Assembly (NCBI RefSeq): GCF_014202215.1
Contig: NZ_JACHGB010000003.1
Span: forward strand, 310,001-374,000
DNA length: 64,000 bases
Source: Quisquiliibacterium transsilvanicum
Lineage (GTDB): Bacteria; Pseudomonadota; Gammaproteobacteria; Burkholderiales; Burkholderiaceae_E
Reading direction: 5' to 3'
How positions within the stretch are numbered: the first letter of the stretch is position 1; each line of letters begins with the position of its first letter. Positions 43,640-52,049 of the stretch are shown here, in pieces. Under the pieces are notes generated by a model. That model searched no databases and was not told the DNA's origin. It worked only from the letters and a program-made list of their open reading frames with translations. A program made the translations under genes and the position numbers.

Positions 43640-44209
43640 CTGGACTCTCCTTAGGTTGGCATCGCTATCATGGAAACCCGTTGCAGAGCGTCAGCGGCGC
43701 TGCACGGGCCATTCATCGGCGCAGGAACGTCCGCGGCATTTCGCCGCATCCCTACGCTAATGAATCCGGCACGCGGAAAGCTCCGGCCGATCCGGCCGGG
43801 CGCTTCCCTTGAAGGACACGGGGACGCGGCAACGACATGCGTCCAGCCGGTCGGGCGCATCGGGCGAGCCCGGATGCGACGCAAGCACAGCGGAGGAGAG
43901 GATGGCGATGCGGCCGCGCATCGCATGCCGCGGCCTGCGCGGCAATGCAACTCCCCGAAGGAAGTCACCGGAACGTGCTCGTTCCCGGAAGGCATCCGAG
44001 GTCTCGCTTCAATGCAGACGTTTGAGTCATTGACTTGACGCGAGATTTCCCTCTTGTTCACACCGCCGATCTTACGACGGTGGTATCACCCGGGCAACGC
44101 CGGAAACCGCACGACTTGACATTCGGCGCAGGCCTTCGGCGTTCTCGCAACAGCAAAGCGTGCGACGCCGCGAAAGGTGCGCGCCGATGAGTCCGCGGTC
44201 AGTCCGCCA
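43640..44209. other. 570-bp gene-free region upstream of the histone-like gene
   Basis: GC content is visibly lower than around it. Short open frames exist on both strands but have no family likeness or ribosome site. A near-perfect hairpin CACCGCCG-atctta-CGACGGTG lies at 44061-44082. TTGACA occurs at about 44115 without a matching -10. A regulatory or small-RNA role cannot be excluded. Confidence 0.55.
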
Positions 44210-44800
44210 TCAGTCCGCGAACGGGCGCTGCAGGCCGGTCGAACTCACGCTGCCAAGGTAGCGCGGCCAGTCGAAGAACGGTCCCGGGTCGACCTTGCGC
44301 CCCGGAGCGATGTCGCTGTGCCCGGCCACCCATCGCAAGCGATGACGCGCGCACAGCAGCGCGGTCAGCGCCGCGAGCCGCCGGTACTGCGCCTCGGTGA
44401 AGCGGGTGCGTCCGTCGCCCTCGAGCTCCACGCCGATGGAGAAATCGTTGCAGCGCTCGCGCCCGAGGAATGCGGAGGCGCCCGCGTGCCAGGCGCGTTC
44501 GTCGCAGCCGACGAACTGCAGCAGCTCGCCGCGCCGCCGGATCAGGAAGTGGGCGGAGACGCGCATTCCGCGCAGCTGTTCGAAGTACGGATGCGCATCC
44601 GGATCGAGGCGACCGGTGAACAGCCGCTCGATCGCATCGCCGCTGAAGCGGCCCGGCGGCAGGCTGATGTGGTGGACGACGAGCAGGTCGACGACCGCGC
44701 CTGCCGGCCGCGCATCCCGGTGCGGCGAGCGAGCGGCGCGCGCGCCCGCGAGCCAGCCGCCGTCACCGGAATCGGCCCAGCCGAGCGCGCGGCGGCTCAT
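44210..44800 (-). CDS. ampD: 1,6-anhydro-N-acetylmuramyl-L-alanine amidase AmpD
   Basis: A 196-residue cytoplasmic zinc amidase that cleaves anhydro-muropeptides during wall recycling. Zinc ligands appear as VVHHISLPPG (about residues 41-50) and GHSDIAPGRKVDPGPFFDW (His and Asp near 155-166). SAHFLIRRRGELLQFV and NDFSIGVELEG are further AmpD segments. It follows pilR by 15 bp in transcription order; this neighbourhood is conserved in Burkholderiales. Loss of AmpD raises AmpC in species having that system. Confidence 0.94.
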   Translation of the reverse strand: MSRRALGWADSGDGGWLAGARAARSPHRDARPAGAVVDLLVVHHISLPPGRFSGDAIERLFTGRLDPDAHPYFEQLRGMRVSAHFLIRRRGELLQFVGCDERAWHAGASAFLGRERCNDFSIGVELEGDGRTRFTEAQYRRLAALTALLCARHRLRWVAGHSDIAPGRKVDPGPFFDWPRYLGSVSSTGLQRPFAD

Positions 44801-44815
44801 GCGCGCGCCATCGCG

Positions 44816-46258
44816 TCAGTGGATGTCGAGACGCTGCATCCGGTAGCGCAGCGCCCTGAACGTGATGCCCAGGAGCTTCGCCGCCGCGGTGCGGTTGTGG
44901 CGCGTCTTCTCGAGCGCGCGCAGGATCGCCTCGCGCTCGAGCTTGTCGAGGTAGTCGGGCAGCGCGTCGGGAATGCCGTCCTCGCCCACGCGCACCGGAC
45001 GGCCCGCGGCGGGCGCGGCGGCCGCGCCCTCGGGCAGCGGCGCGCGCTCGTCGGCCTGCGCGTCGCTGACCGCCGGCCGCAGGCCGAGGTCCTCGACGTT
45101 GATCACCTCGCCGTTGGAGAAGGCCAGCGCGCGCTCGAGGATGTTCTCCAGCTCGCGCACGTTGCCGGGGAAGGAATAGCTGCACAGGTAGCGCACGGTC
45201 ACCGACGCGAGCCTCGGCGCCTGCGCAAGCCCGGCGCGCTTCGAGAGGCGCGCGAGGATGGCCTCCGCCAGCGCGGGGATGTCGTCCTGACGCTCGCGCA
45301 GCGGCGGCAGGCGCAGCTCGATGACGTTGAGCCGGTAGTAGAGATCCTGCCGGAACCTGCCGGCAGTCACGCACTGCGCGAGGTCCTGGTGGGTGGCGCT
45401 GACGATGCGAACGTCCACCGGCTCCTCGATCGTGGCGCCGACCTTGCGCACGCGCTTCTCCTGGATCGCGCGCAGCAGCTTCACCTGCATCGGCAGGGGC
45501 AGGTCGGCGACCTCGTCGAGGAACAGCGTCCCGCCGCTGGCCGCCTGGAAGAAGCCTTCGCGCTCCTGGTCGGCGCCGGTGAAGGCACCCTTGCGATGAC
45601 CGAAGAACTCCGACTCCATCAGCGCCTCGGGAATCGCGCCGCAGTTGACCGCGACGAAGGGCTGCCCGGCGCGCAAGCCCGAGCGGTGCAGCAGCCGGGC
45701 GGCGAGCTCCTTGCCCGAGCCCGACTCGCCGGTGATCGCCACCGGCGCCATGCTGCGCGCAAGCCTGAGGATGGAGGCGCGCACCTCGCGCATGACGGCG
45801 GAATCGCCAAGCAGATCTCGCGCAGGATCGGCCGCCGAGCTCTGCTGCGCTGGCGCTTCCGCGGCCAGCGGCGCGGTCTGCACGGCTGCGCGCACCAGGT
45901 TGCGCAACGAGTCGAGCGCCACCGGCTTGGCCAGGTAATCGAAGGCGCCCGCCTTGAGGGCCGCCACTGCGTTCTCCGCGCTGCCGTAGGCGGTGATCAC
46001 CGCCACCGGGGTGTTCGGATGCAGCTCGGTGATCTTCGCGACGAGCTCGAGGCCCTCGCCGTCCGGCAGGCGCATGTCGGTGAGGCACAGCGCGTAGGCG
46101 TGGCGCGCGAGCAGCGCGCGCGCCTGCGCCAGGTCGCCGGCGCAGTCGACGTCCAGCCCCATGCCGACGAGGGTGAGCTCGAGCAGCTCGCGCAGGTCGG
46201 CTTCATCGTCGACGACCAGCACCCGGGGCACGCCCGCAGTGCGCTGCGGATCGCTCAT
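44816..46258 (-). CDS. pilR: Sigma-54-dependent response regulator (PilR-type)
   Basis: A 480-residue NtrC-family regulator. Receiver domain with Asp61 in LTDMRLPDGEG; AAA+ domain with Walker A GESGSGKELAARLLH, the sigma-54 contact GAFTGAD, and GGTLFLDEVADLPL; C-terminal Fis-type HTH (NRTAAAKLLGITFRALRYRM). The start overlaps the pilS stop by 4 bp. PilR normally activates pilin genes; no pilin gene is in the window. The PEP-CTERM gene has a sigma-54 promoter, but a link to this regulator is only conjecture. Confidence 0.9.
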   Translation of the reverse strand: MSDPQRTAGVPRVLVVDDEADLRELLELTLVGMGLDVDCAGDLAQARALLARHAYALCLTDMRLPDGEGLELVAKITELHPNTPVAVITAYGSAENAVAALKAGAFDYLAKPVALDSLRNLVRAAVQTAPLAAEAPAQQSSAADPARDLLGDSAVMREVRASILRLARSMAPVAITGESGSGKELAARLLHRSGLRAGQPFVAVNCGAIPEALMESEFFGHRKGAFTGADQEREGFFQAASGGTLFLDEVADLPLPMQVKLLRAIQEKRVRKVGATIEEPVDVRIVSATHQDLAQCVTAGRFRQDLYYRLNVIELRLPPLRERQDDIPALAEAILARLSKRAGLAQAPRLASVTVRYLCSYSFPGNVRELENILERALAFSNGEVINVEDLGLRPAVSDAQADERAPLPEGAAAAPAAGRPVRVGEDGIPDALPDYLDKLEREAILRALEKTRHNRTAAAKLLGITFRALRYRMQRLDIH

Positions 46259-47868
46259 CCGCCCTCCGGCTGCGCGGCGGCGATCACGAAGGCAGTACGA
46301 TGCCCGCCCGGCGCCGTGGACACCTCGTAACGCAAGGCTGCGCCGTTGGCGGCGCAGAACTCGCGTGCGAGGTACAGGCCGAGGCCGGTGCCCCTGCTCT
46401 CGGTGGTGAAGAAAGGTTCGAACACGTGCTCGATCATGCCGGGAGCCAGGCCCGGACCGTCGTCGGAGACGCGCAATTCTAAGCGATCAGCCGGGTCGCG
46501 CCGCCACTGGATCCGCACCGCACCGGGCGCGTCCGACGCGTAGCGCAGCGCGTTGCCGATCAGGTTCACGAGCACCTGCCGCAGCTGCCCGGGATCGAAG
46601 AGGATCGGCGCGTTCGCGGACAGCGCCACCTCGATCCGGCGCCGATCCGTGCCCGTCATCACGACGATCTCCGGGATCAGCACCTCCAGGAAGCGCGCCA
46701 GCTCCAGGGGCTCGACCGAAGGACGCTCGCGGCGCGCGATCGCGAGCACGTCCTCGACGACGCGATCGATCCGCACCGTGTTGGTCTCGACGATGCGCGC
46801 CAGGCGCTGCAGGCGCGGCTCGCCCAGCTGCTCGGCGAGCAGGCCGTTGGCATGGCGGATCGCCGCCAGCGGATTGCGGATCTCGTGGGCGATCGACGCG
46901 GACAGCCTGCCCATCGAGGCGAGCTTGAGCTGCTGCGCGCGCTCCTCGAGCTCGCGCAGGTCGTCGATCACCACCACGGTGTCGCCGAGCGCGCCGCTCT
47001 CGGGCCGCAGCGCGCGCACCCGCACCCGGTGACGCTCCGCCACGCCCGGCTCGTCGAGCGCGAGCTCCAGGCCTTCGTGGCCAGCTGCCTCCAGCGAATG
47101 CGCCGCGCTGCGCACGCGCGCCAGCGCGCCCGCACCGCCGCCGGCCGCGAACAGCGCACGCGCCGACGGATTCATGGTCCGCACCCCGCCCGCGCGGTCG
47201 AACACAACGACGCCCTGGCCCAGCTGCGCCACCACCAGCTGCGTCACTGCGAGCTGGCTGCGCAGGTCGGCGCCGCGCTCCTGGGCCAGCGCCTCCTGCG
47301 CCGACAGCCGGCTCGCCAGCCAGCCGACGAGCGCGGCGGTGACGAAGCAGGCGGCGCCGATCACCCCGGCGGCAAAGAAGGCAGTGGGCTCGAAGCTGGG
47401 CGCGGCAAGCTGCCGCAGGCTCGACTCCGCGAGCAGCATCAGCGTGGCAGCAGCAGCGAAGAAGGCCGACAGACGCGGCGGAGCCAGCACCGCAGCACCG
47501 GCCACCGCGGCCACCGTGAGCACGCCCAGGCCGCTGCGCGGCCCGCCCGCCGCATGCATCAGCAGCACCAGGCAGGCCAGGTCGGTGAGCGCCTGCGCGA
47601 CAAGCTGCAGCATGAAGTGCCGCTTCCACCGCCCCGCCACCGCCAGAAACAGGAAGGACAGGGCCAGCCAGGCGAACGAGACCGCGGCATAGAGCCGATC
47701 ATGGACGACGACATCGGCCCAGGGCACCCGCCCGCCGACGATCGCAGGCAGCACCAGCACGGTGGCCAGCACCACCCGCGCCAGCGAGAGCAGGCGCAGC
47801 GAGGTCCAGAAGGACGCGCGCGGCGCCGCCCGCGCCTCAGGCGGCGCGGTCAGCGGCGCGGTCGGCAT
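46255..47868 (-). CDS. pilS: Membrane sensor histidine kinase (PilS-type)
   Basis: A 537-residue kinase: about six N-terminal membrane segments (residues 25-195), a PAS-like region (GVVVFDRAGGVRTMNPSARALF), the H-box SASIAHEIRNPLAAIRHAN near residue 330, and an ATPase domain with NLIGNALRYA, DDGPGLAPGM and GTGLGLYLAREF. It pairs with the overlapping pilR gene. The 5' end is overlapped by 32 bp by the PP0621 gene. Signal unknown; PilS proteins sense pilin level in the membrane. Confidence 0.9.
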   Translation of the reverse strand: MPTAPLTAPPEARAAPRASFWTSLRLLSLARVVLATVLVLPAIVGGRVPWADVVVHDRLYAAVSFAWLALSFLFLAVAGRWKRHFMLQLVAQALTDLACLVLLMHAAGGPRSGLGVLTVAAVAGAAVLAPPRLSAFFAAAATLMLLAESSLRQLAAPSFEPTAFFAAGVIGAACFVTAALVGWLASRLSAQEALAQERGADLRSQLAVTQLVVAQLGQGVVVFDRAGGVRTMNPSARALFAAGGGAGALARVRSAAHSLEAAGHEGLELALDEPGVAERHRVRVRALRPESGALGDTVVVIDDLRELEERAQQLKLASMGRLSASIAHEIRNPLAAIRHANGLLAEQLGEPRLQRLARIVETNTVRIDRVVEDVLAIARRERPSVEPLELARFLEVLIPEIVVMTGTDRRRIEVALSANAPILFDPGQLRQVLVNLIGNALRYASDAPGAVRIQWRRDPADRLELRVSDDGPGLAPGMIEHVFEPFFTTESRGTGLGLYLAREFCAANGAALRYEVSTAPGGHRTAFVIAAAQPEGG

Positions 47869-48127
47869 CCCGGTGGGCAGGGCTGCAGTAGAAGCGGCCG
47901 CCCTCTTCGACCGCCTCGGAGGCGGGGAAGTGCACGCCGCAGTGCGCGCAGGGGACGATGCGCTCGTCGCGGATCGCCTTGCGGCCGCCCTGCCCGGCCC
48001 CGGCAGCGCCTTCGTCGCCCTGCCGGGCGCGGCGCGCAGCCTCGGCCTTGCGCTGGAGCACGCCGACCAGGCGCCAGGCCAGGTAGCCGACCAGCGCCAT
48101 CACCACCCAGGAGAGGATCTTGCCCAT
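47837..48127 (-). CDS. PP0621 family small membrane protein
   Basis: A 96-residue protein with an N-terminal membrane helix (ILSWVVMALVGYLAWRLVGVL) and a C-terminal treble-clef-like metal site: VPCAHCGVHFPASEA and FYCSPAHRD, with three Cys and a His. It fits PP0621-type proteins, found beside ccsA and pilS genes. It ends inside the pilS 5' end (32-bp overlap) and starts 5 bp after ccsA. Function unknown. Confidence 0.88.
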   Translation of the reverse strand: MGKILSWVVMALVGYLAWRLVGVLQRKAEAARRARQGDEGAAGAGQGGRKAIRDERIVPCAHCGVHFPASEAVEEGGRFYCSPAHRDADRAADRAA

Positions 48128-48131
48128 GGGA

Positions 48132-48998
48132 TCAGACGCGCCTGAGGATGACTTCGAGCACGAAGCGGCTGCCCACGTAGGCGAGCAGCAGCACGCCGAA
48201 GCCGGCCAGCGTCAGGCGCAGCGCGGTGCGCCCTCGCCAGCCCCAGAGCCGGCGACCCACCAGCAGCGCGCCGAACAGCGCCCAGGCGATCAGCGCGAAG
48301 ACGGTCTTGTGATCCAGCCGCAGCGCGCGGCCGAACACCTCTTCGGAGAAGACGATGCCGCTCAGCGCAGTGAGGGTGAGCAGCCCGAAGCCCAGCGCGA
48401 TCAGCCGGAAGAGCACCCGCTCGAGCACCATCAGCGCGGGCAACTGCTCGATCCAGCGCGCCAGCGGCGAGGATTCGCGCGACAGCCGATGCAGCGCGCG
48501 CGACGCGGCGATCATCAGCAGCGCGTGCACCGCCGCGAGCAGCAGCACCCCGTAGGCCAGCGTTCCCACGACGAGATGCGGCAGGAAGAGCGGCTGGCTG
48601 CGCTCGACGGTCATGACGATGCCCGGGAAGACCAGCGGCAGCAGCGCGGCCACCGCCGCGACCGGCAGCACGCCGACCCGCAGCGCCTCGATGCGCACCG
48701 ACAGGCCCTCGAACCAGAGCAGCAGCACCCCGACCCAGAGAGTGGCCGACAGCGCGAGCGCGAAACCGAAGTGGAAGCCGCCATCGACCCGCATGCCCGC
48801 GTGCAGCGCGAAGCCGTGCGCAGCGAGGCCGGCGAGCATCAGCGCCGAGCCGAGTTCGCGTACGCCGGGACGTCCGGGAGGGGCAGGATCGGCGCCCGCG
48901 TCCCAGCCCGCAGCGCCCATCGCACGCAGCGAGCGGCGCCACGCCAGCAGGTAGAGCAGCGCCGCGAGTGCCGGGGCGATAACCAGTAGAATCGACAC
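48132..48998 (-). CDS. CcsA/YpjD-type cytochrome c assembly membrane protein
   Basis: A 288-residue protein with about eight membrane segments. LPHLVVGTLAYGVLLLAAVHALLM and SEEVFGRALRLDHKTVFALIAWALFGALL carry conserved His residues of the heme-handling CcsA/CcmC family; it lacks the full WWD loop, as YpjD proteins do. The start is GTG; TAAACT lies only 6 nt before it and no Shine-Dalgarno is present, suggesting a leaderless mRNA. It is divergent from ffh with a 22-bp gap. Confidence 0.88.
   Translation of the reverse strand: MSILLVIAPALAALLYLLAWRRSLRAMGAAGWDAGADPAPPGRPGVRELGSALMLAGLAAHGFALHAGMRVDGGFHFGFALALSATLWVGVLLLWFEGLSVRIEALRVGVLPVAAVAALLPLVFPGIVMTVERSQPLFLPHLVVGTLAYGVLLLAAVHALLMIAASRALHRLSRESSPLARWIEQLPALMVLERVLFRLIALGFGLLTLTALSGIVFSEEVFGRALRLDHKTVFALIAWALFGALLVGRRLWGWRGRTALRLTLAGFGVLLLAYVGSRFVLEVILRRV
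48987..48992 (+). promoter_or_regulatory. Candidate -10 box of ffh inside the ccsA 5' end
   Basis: TAGAAT matches TATAAT at 5 of 6 and lies 28 bp before the ffh ATG, inside the first codons of the opposite gene. A start near 48999 would give a leader of about 22 nt. The -35 is poor. Confidence 0.4.
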
Positions 48999-49004
48999 GA
49001 TCCC

Positions 49005-49010
49005 AGTTTA
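49005..49010 (-). promoter_or_regulatory. -10 box of ccsA immediately before its GTG
   Basis: On the minus strand TAAACT ends 6 nt before the GTG start codon. TTGTCG lies 15 bp upstream inside ffh and could serve as a -35. Transcription should start on or beside the GTG. Confidence 0.4.
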
Positions 49011-49020
49011 CTCCAAGCCC

Positions 49021-50376
49021 ATGCTCGACAATCTCTCCCAGCGGCTCGCCCGGGTGGTCAAGACCATCAAGGGCGAGGCGCGCCTCACCGAGGCCAACAC
49101 GCAGGAGATGCTGCGCGAGATCCGCATCGCGCTGCTGGAGGCCGACGTGGCCCTGCCCGTGGTGCGCGACTTCGTCGCGAAGGTCCGCGAGAAGGCGCTC
49201 GGCCAGGACGTGCTGCAGAGCCTCACGCCCGGCCAGGCGCTGGTCGGCATCGTCAACCGCGAGCTCGCCGAGCTGATGGGCGGCAAGGCCGCCGAGCTCA
49301 GCTTCGCCACCCAGCCGCCCGCGATCATCCTGATGGCCGGCCTGCAGGGCGCGGGCAAGACCACCACCGTCGGCAAGCTCGCCAAGTGGCTGCGCGAGAA
49401 CCTCAAGAAGAAAGTGCTGACCGTCTCCTGCGACGTCTACCGGCCGGCCGCCATCGAGCAGCTGCGCACGGTCACCGAGCAGGCGGGCGCCGACTTCTTC
49501 CCGTCGACGCCGCAGCAGAAGCCCGCCGACATCGCGCGCGACGCGCTCCAGTGGGCCAAGACCCACTATCACGACGTGCTGCTGGTCGACACCGCCGGCC
49601 GGCTGGCCATCGACGAACAGATGATGGCGGAGATCGCCCAGCTGCACGCGCAGCTCAAGCCGATCGAGACCCTGTTCGTGGTCGACGCGATGCAGGGCCA
49701 GGACGCGGTGAACACCGCGCGCGCCTTCAACGAGACGCTGCCGCTGACCGGCGTGGTGCTCACCAAGCTCGACGGCGACTCGCGCGGCGGCGCGGCGCTC
49801 TCGGTCAAGGCGATCACCGGCAAGCCGATCAAGTTCGTCGGCGTGGGCGAGAAGCTCACCGGGCTCGAGAGCTTCCACCCGGAGCGGATGGCCAACCGAA
49901 TCCTCGGCATGGGCGACATCGTCTCGCTGGTCGAGGAAGCCCAGAAGGCGGTCGACGAGAAATCCGCCAAGGCACTGGCCGACAAGCTCAAGTCGGGCAG
50001 CCGCTTCGACCTGAACGACTTCCTCCAGCAGCTCGGGCAGATGAAACGGATGGGCGGGCTGTCCTCGCTGGTCGACAAGCTGCCGGCCCAGTTCCAGGCC
50101 GCGGCGGGCCAGGCCGACATGGGCAAGGCCGAGAAGGAGCTCAAGCGGATGCAGGGCATCATCCATTCGATGACCAGGGCCGAGCGCGCCAAGCCCGACC
50201 AGATCAAGGCGAGCCGCAAGCGCCGGATCGCCACCGGCGCGGGGGTTCAGGTGCAGGACGTGAACCGCCTGCTGGCCCAGTTCGACCAGATGCAGTCGAT
50301 GATGAAGAAGATGCAGAAGGGCGGCCTCGCGAAAATGATGCGCGGGATGAAGGGCATGATGCCCGGCGGGCGTTGA
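49021..50376 (+). CDS. ffh: Signal recognition particle protein Ffh
   Basis: A 451-residue SRP54 GTPase that with 4.5S RNA targets nascent inner-membrane proteins. N domain (LARVVKTIKGEARLTEANTQEMLREIRIALLEADV), then G domain with GLQGAGKTTT near residue 107, DTAGRLAID, TKLDGDSRGGAAL and the C-terminal methionine-rich M domain (QMKRMGGLSSLVDKLP and the final MMKKMQKGGLAKMMRGMKGM). Length is normal. The 4.5S RNA gene is not in this window. Confidence 0.98.
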   Translation: MLDNLSQRLARVVKTIKGEARLTEANTQEMLREIRIALLEADVALPVVRDFVAKVREKALGQDVLQSLTPGQALVGIVNRELAELMGGKAAELSFATQPPAIILMAGLQGAGKTTTVGKLAKWLRENLKKKVLTVSCDVYRPAAIEQLRTVTEQAGADFFPSTPQQKPADIARDALQWAKTHYHDVLLVDTAGRLAIDEQMMAEIAQLHAQLKPIETLFVVDAMQGQDAVNTARAFNETLPLTGVVLTKLDGDSRGGAALSVKAITGKPIKFVGVGEKLTGLESFHPERMANRILGMGDIVSLVEEAQKAVDEKSAKALADKLKSGSRFDLNDFLQQLGQMKRMGGLSSLVDKLPAQFQAAAGQADMGKAEKELKRMQGIIHSMTRAERAKPDQIKASRKRRIATGAGVQVQDVNRLLAQFDQMQSMMKKMQKGGLAKMMRGMKGMMPGGR

Positions 50377-50423
50377 CCGGCGGGGCCGCAGGCGGGGCCG
50401 GCGCAATCGCGCGCTGCACGCAG

Positions 50424-51452
50424 GTGGTGCGTGGCGCGCGCGCGTTGCGGGGCGCTCACTGCGTCGCCCCGGCATTGCGGGGCGTCCGTGCCCTGGGCAC
50501 GGCGCGCGTGCTGCTGGCGGCATGCCTGGTGCTGGCGGCGGCGCCGGCCGCGGCCAACGGCTCCTCGGGCGGCGCAGCGTGGGGCGAAAGCCTGGTTGGC
50601 GAACGTTTCGTCTACGAGGTGCGCCGCGGCGACTCGCTCGGCGGAATCGCCGCCCGCCACGGCACCGGCGCGGCGCTGATCGCGCGCGACAACGCCATTG
50701 GCCCGCGCCAGGGGCTCAAGCCCGGCCAGCAGCTGATGCTCGAGACCCGGCACATCGTGCCGCAGTCCAACGGCGATGGCATCACGATCAACGTGCCGCA
50801 GCGGATGCTCTTCCACTTCGAGGGCGGCGCGCTGCGCACCGCCTACCCGGTGACCGCCGGGCGCCCCGACTGGCAGACCCCGCTCGGCCCCTTCACGGTG
50901 GTCAACCGCCAGACGGACAAGCCCTGGTTCGTGCCGAAATCGATCCAGGAAGAGATGCGCCAGCAGGGCAAGCCGGTGCTCACGCGGGTCGAACCCGGCC
51001 CGGACAACCCGCTGGGCCGCCACTGGATCGGCCTGTCGATGCCGGCGATCGGCATCCATGGAACCAACGCGCCGACGAGCATCTACGCGCTGCGCTCGCA
51101 TGGCTGCGTGCGCATGCACCCGGACGACGTCGCCGATCTCTTCGAGCGGGTCCGGGTCGGCGACGCTGGACGCATCGTGTACCATCCGGCGCTTCTGGCC
51201 GGCCTTCCGGACGGCAGGGTCTTCGTGGAAGTCCACCTCGACGCGTACCGTCGATCCGGCAAGCCGATCGACGCGCTGCGCGCACTGGCCGCCGAGCGCG
51301 GGATCGAGTCGCGGGTCGACTGGCTGCGCGTGGCGGAGATCGTCGCGGCGCGCGATGGCGTGGCACGCGAAGTCACGCTCCCCGAAGCGCTTCCGGCAGC
51401 GACACCGCTTTCGACGCCCACCGCCAACCCCACAGGAGCCCTCGCCCAATGA
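50424..51452 (+). CDS. LysM-containing L,D-transpeptidase (YkuD)
   Basis: A periplasmic L,D-transpeptidase of about 342 residues. A signal peptide (ARVLLAACLVLAAAPAAA) precedes a LysM motif (YEVRRGDSLGGIAARHGTG) and a YkuD domain ending in the active site HGTNAPTSIYALRSHGCVRM, with the nucleophile Cys in SHGCVRM. Such enzymes make 3-3 crosslinks or attach proteins to peptidoglycan. No ATG is available: GTG 50424, GTG 50427, TTG 50475 and GTG 50508 are all in frame, so the start is uncertain. The 3' end overlaps the next gene (ATGA). Confidence 0.85.
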   Translation: MVRGARALRGAHCVAPALRGVRALGTARVLLAACLVLAAAPAAANGSSGGAAWGESLVGERFVYEVRRGDSLGGIAARHGTGAALIARDNAIGPRQGLKPGQQLMLETRHIVPQSNGDGITINVPQRMLFHFEGGALRTAYPVTAGRPDWQTPLGPFTVVNRQTDKPWFVPKSIQEEMRQQGKPVLTRVEPGPDNPLGRHWIGLSMPAIGIHGTNAPTSIYALRSHGCVRMHPDDVADLFERVRVGDAGRIVYHPALLAGLPDGRVFVEVHLDAYRRSGKPIDALRALAAERGIESRVDWLRVAEIVAARDGVAREVTLPEALPAATPLSTPTANPTGALAQ

Positions 51453-52024
51453 CCGACTTGCGCAAGCCCTCGTCGACCGGCCGCCGCCGCCTGCTCGTGG
51501 CCGGAGGCCTCGCCACGGCCTCCATCCTGTCGCCCCGCCTCGCCGCCGCCTCGCTGGGCGACGGCACCGAATTTTCCGCCGGTCCCGCAAAGCTGTCGTT
51601 CTACAACACGCACACCGGCGAGCGCCTGTCGCTGGTCTACCGCGAGGGCAGCCAGTACATCACCGAAGCGATGTCCGAGATCGACCGGCTGCTGCGCGAC
51701 CATCGCACCGGCGAGGTCCTGTCGATGGATCCGGCGCTGCTCGACCAGCTCCACCGGCTGGGCCGGCTGCTCGACGCGAAGCAGCCCTTCCACGTCATCT
51801 CCGGCTATCGCTCGCCCGCGACCAATGCAAAGCTGGCGGCGGCCAGCGGCGGCGTCGCCAAGCGCAGCATGCACATGTCCGGCCAGGCGATCGACATCCG
51901 GCTGCCCGGGCGCGATCTCGTCGACGTGCGTCGTGCGGCGATGTCGATGGAGGCCGGCGGGGTGGGCTACTACGCTCGCTCCGACTTCGTCCACCTGGAC
52001 ACGGGGCGCGTGCGCGCCTGGTAA
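51449..52024 (+). CDS. YcbK/DUF882-type Tat-exported peptidase-like protein
   Basis: A 191-residue M15-like protein. A twin-arginine signal (STGRRRLLVAGGLATASIL) is followed by SFYNTHTGERLSLVYREG, HVISGYRSPATNAKLAAASGG, SMHMSGQAIDIRLPG and SDFVHLDTG; the His and Asp of SMHMSGQAID and the His of FVHLDTG are the expected zinc ligands. It is coupled to the upstream L,D-transpeptidase, a pairing that suggests joint work on crosslinked peptidoglycan. YcbK-like proteins are thought to be endopeptidases. Confidence 0.9.
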   Translation: MTDLRKPSSTGRRRLLVAGGLATASILSPRLAAASLGDGTEFSAGPAKLSFYNTHTGERLSLVYREGSQYITEAMSEIDRLLRDHRTGEVLSMDPALLDQLHRLGRLLDAKQPFHVISGYRSPATNAKLAAASGGVAKRSMHMSGQAIDIRLPGRDLVDVRRAAMSMEAGGVGYYARSDFVHLDTGRVRAW

Positions 52025-52036
52025 CGCAGCGGGCGG

Positions 52037-52042
52037 TAAACT
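52037..52042 (+). promoter_or_regulatory. -10 box immediately before a start codon
   Basis: TAAACT ends 7 nt before the ATG of the FAD oxidoreductase gene, in a 25-bp spacer that has no Shine-Dalgarno. This arrangement predicts a leaderless transcript. Confidence 0.42.
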
Positions 52043-52049
52043 GGTGCGC

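Noticed and set aside
43651-44061. 136-codon minus-strand frame in the histone-upstream spacer
   Set aside because: No conserved pattern, no Shine-Dalgarno and unusual composition with many Met, Cys and Ser.
44113-44142. Promoter from TTGACA near 44113
   Set aside because: No -10-like hexamer occurs 16-18 bp downstream.
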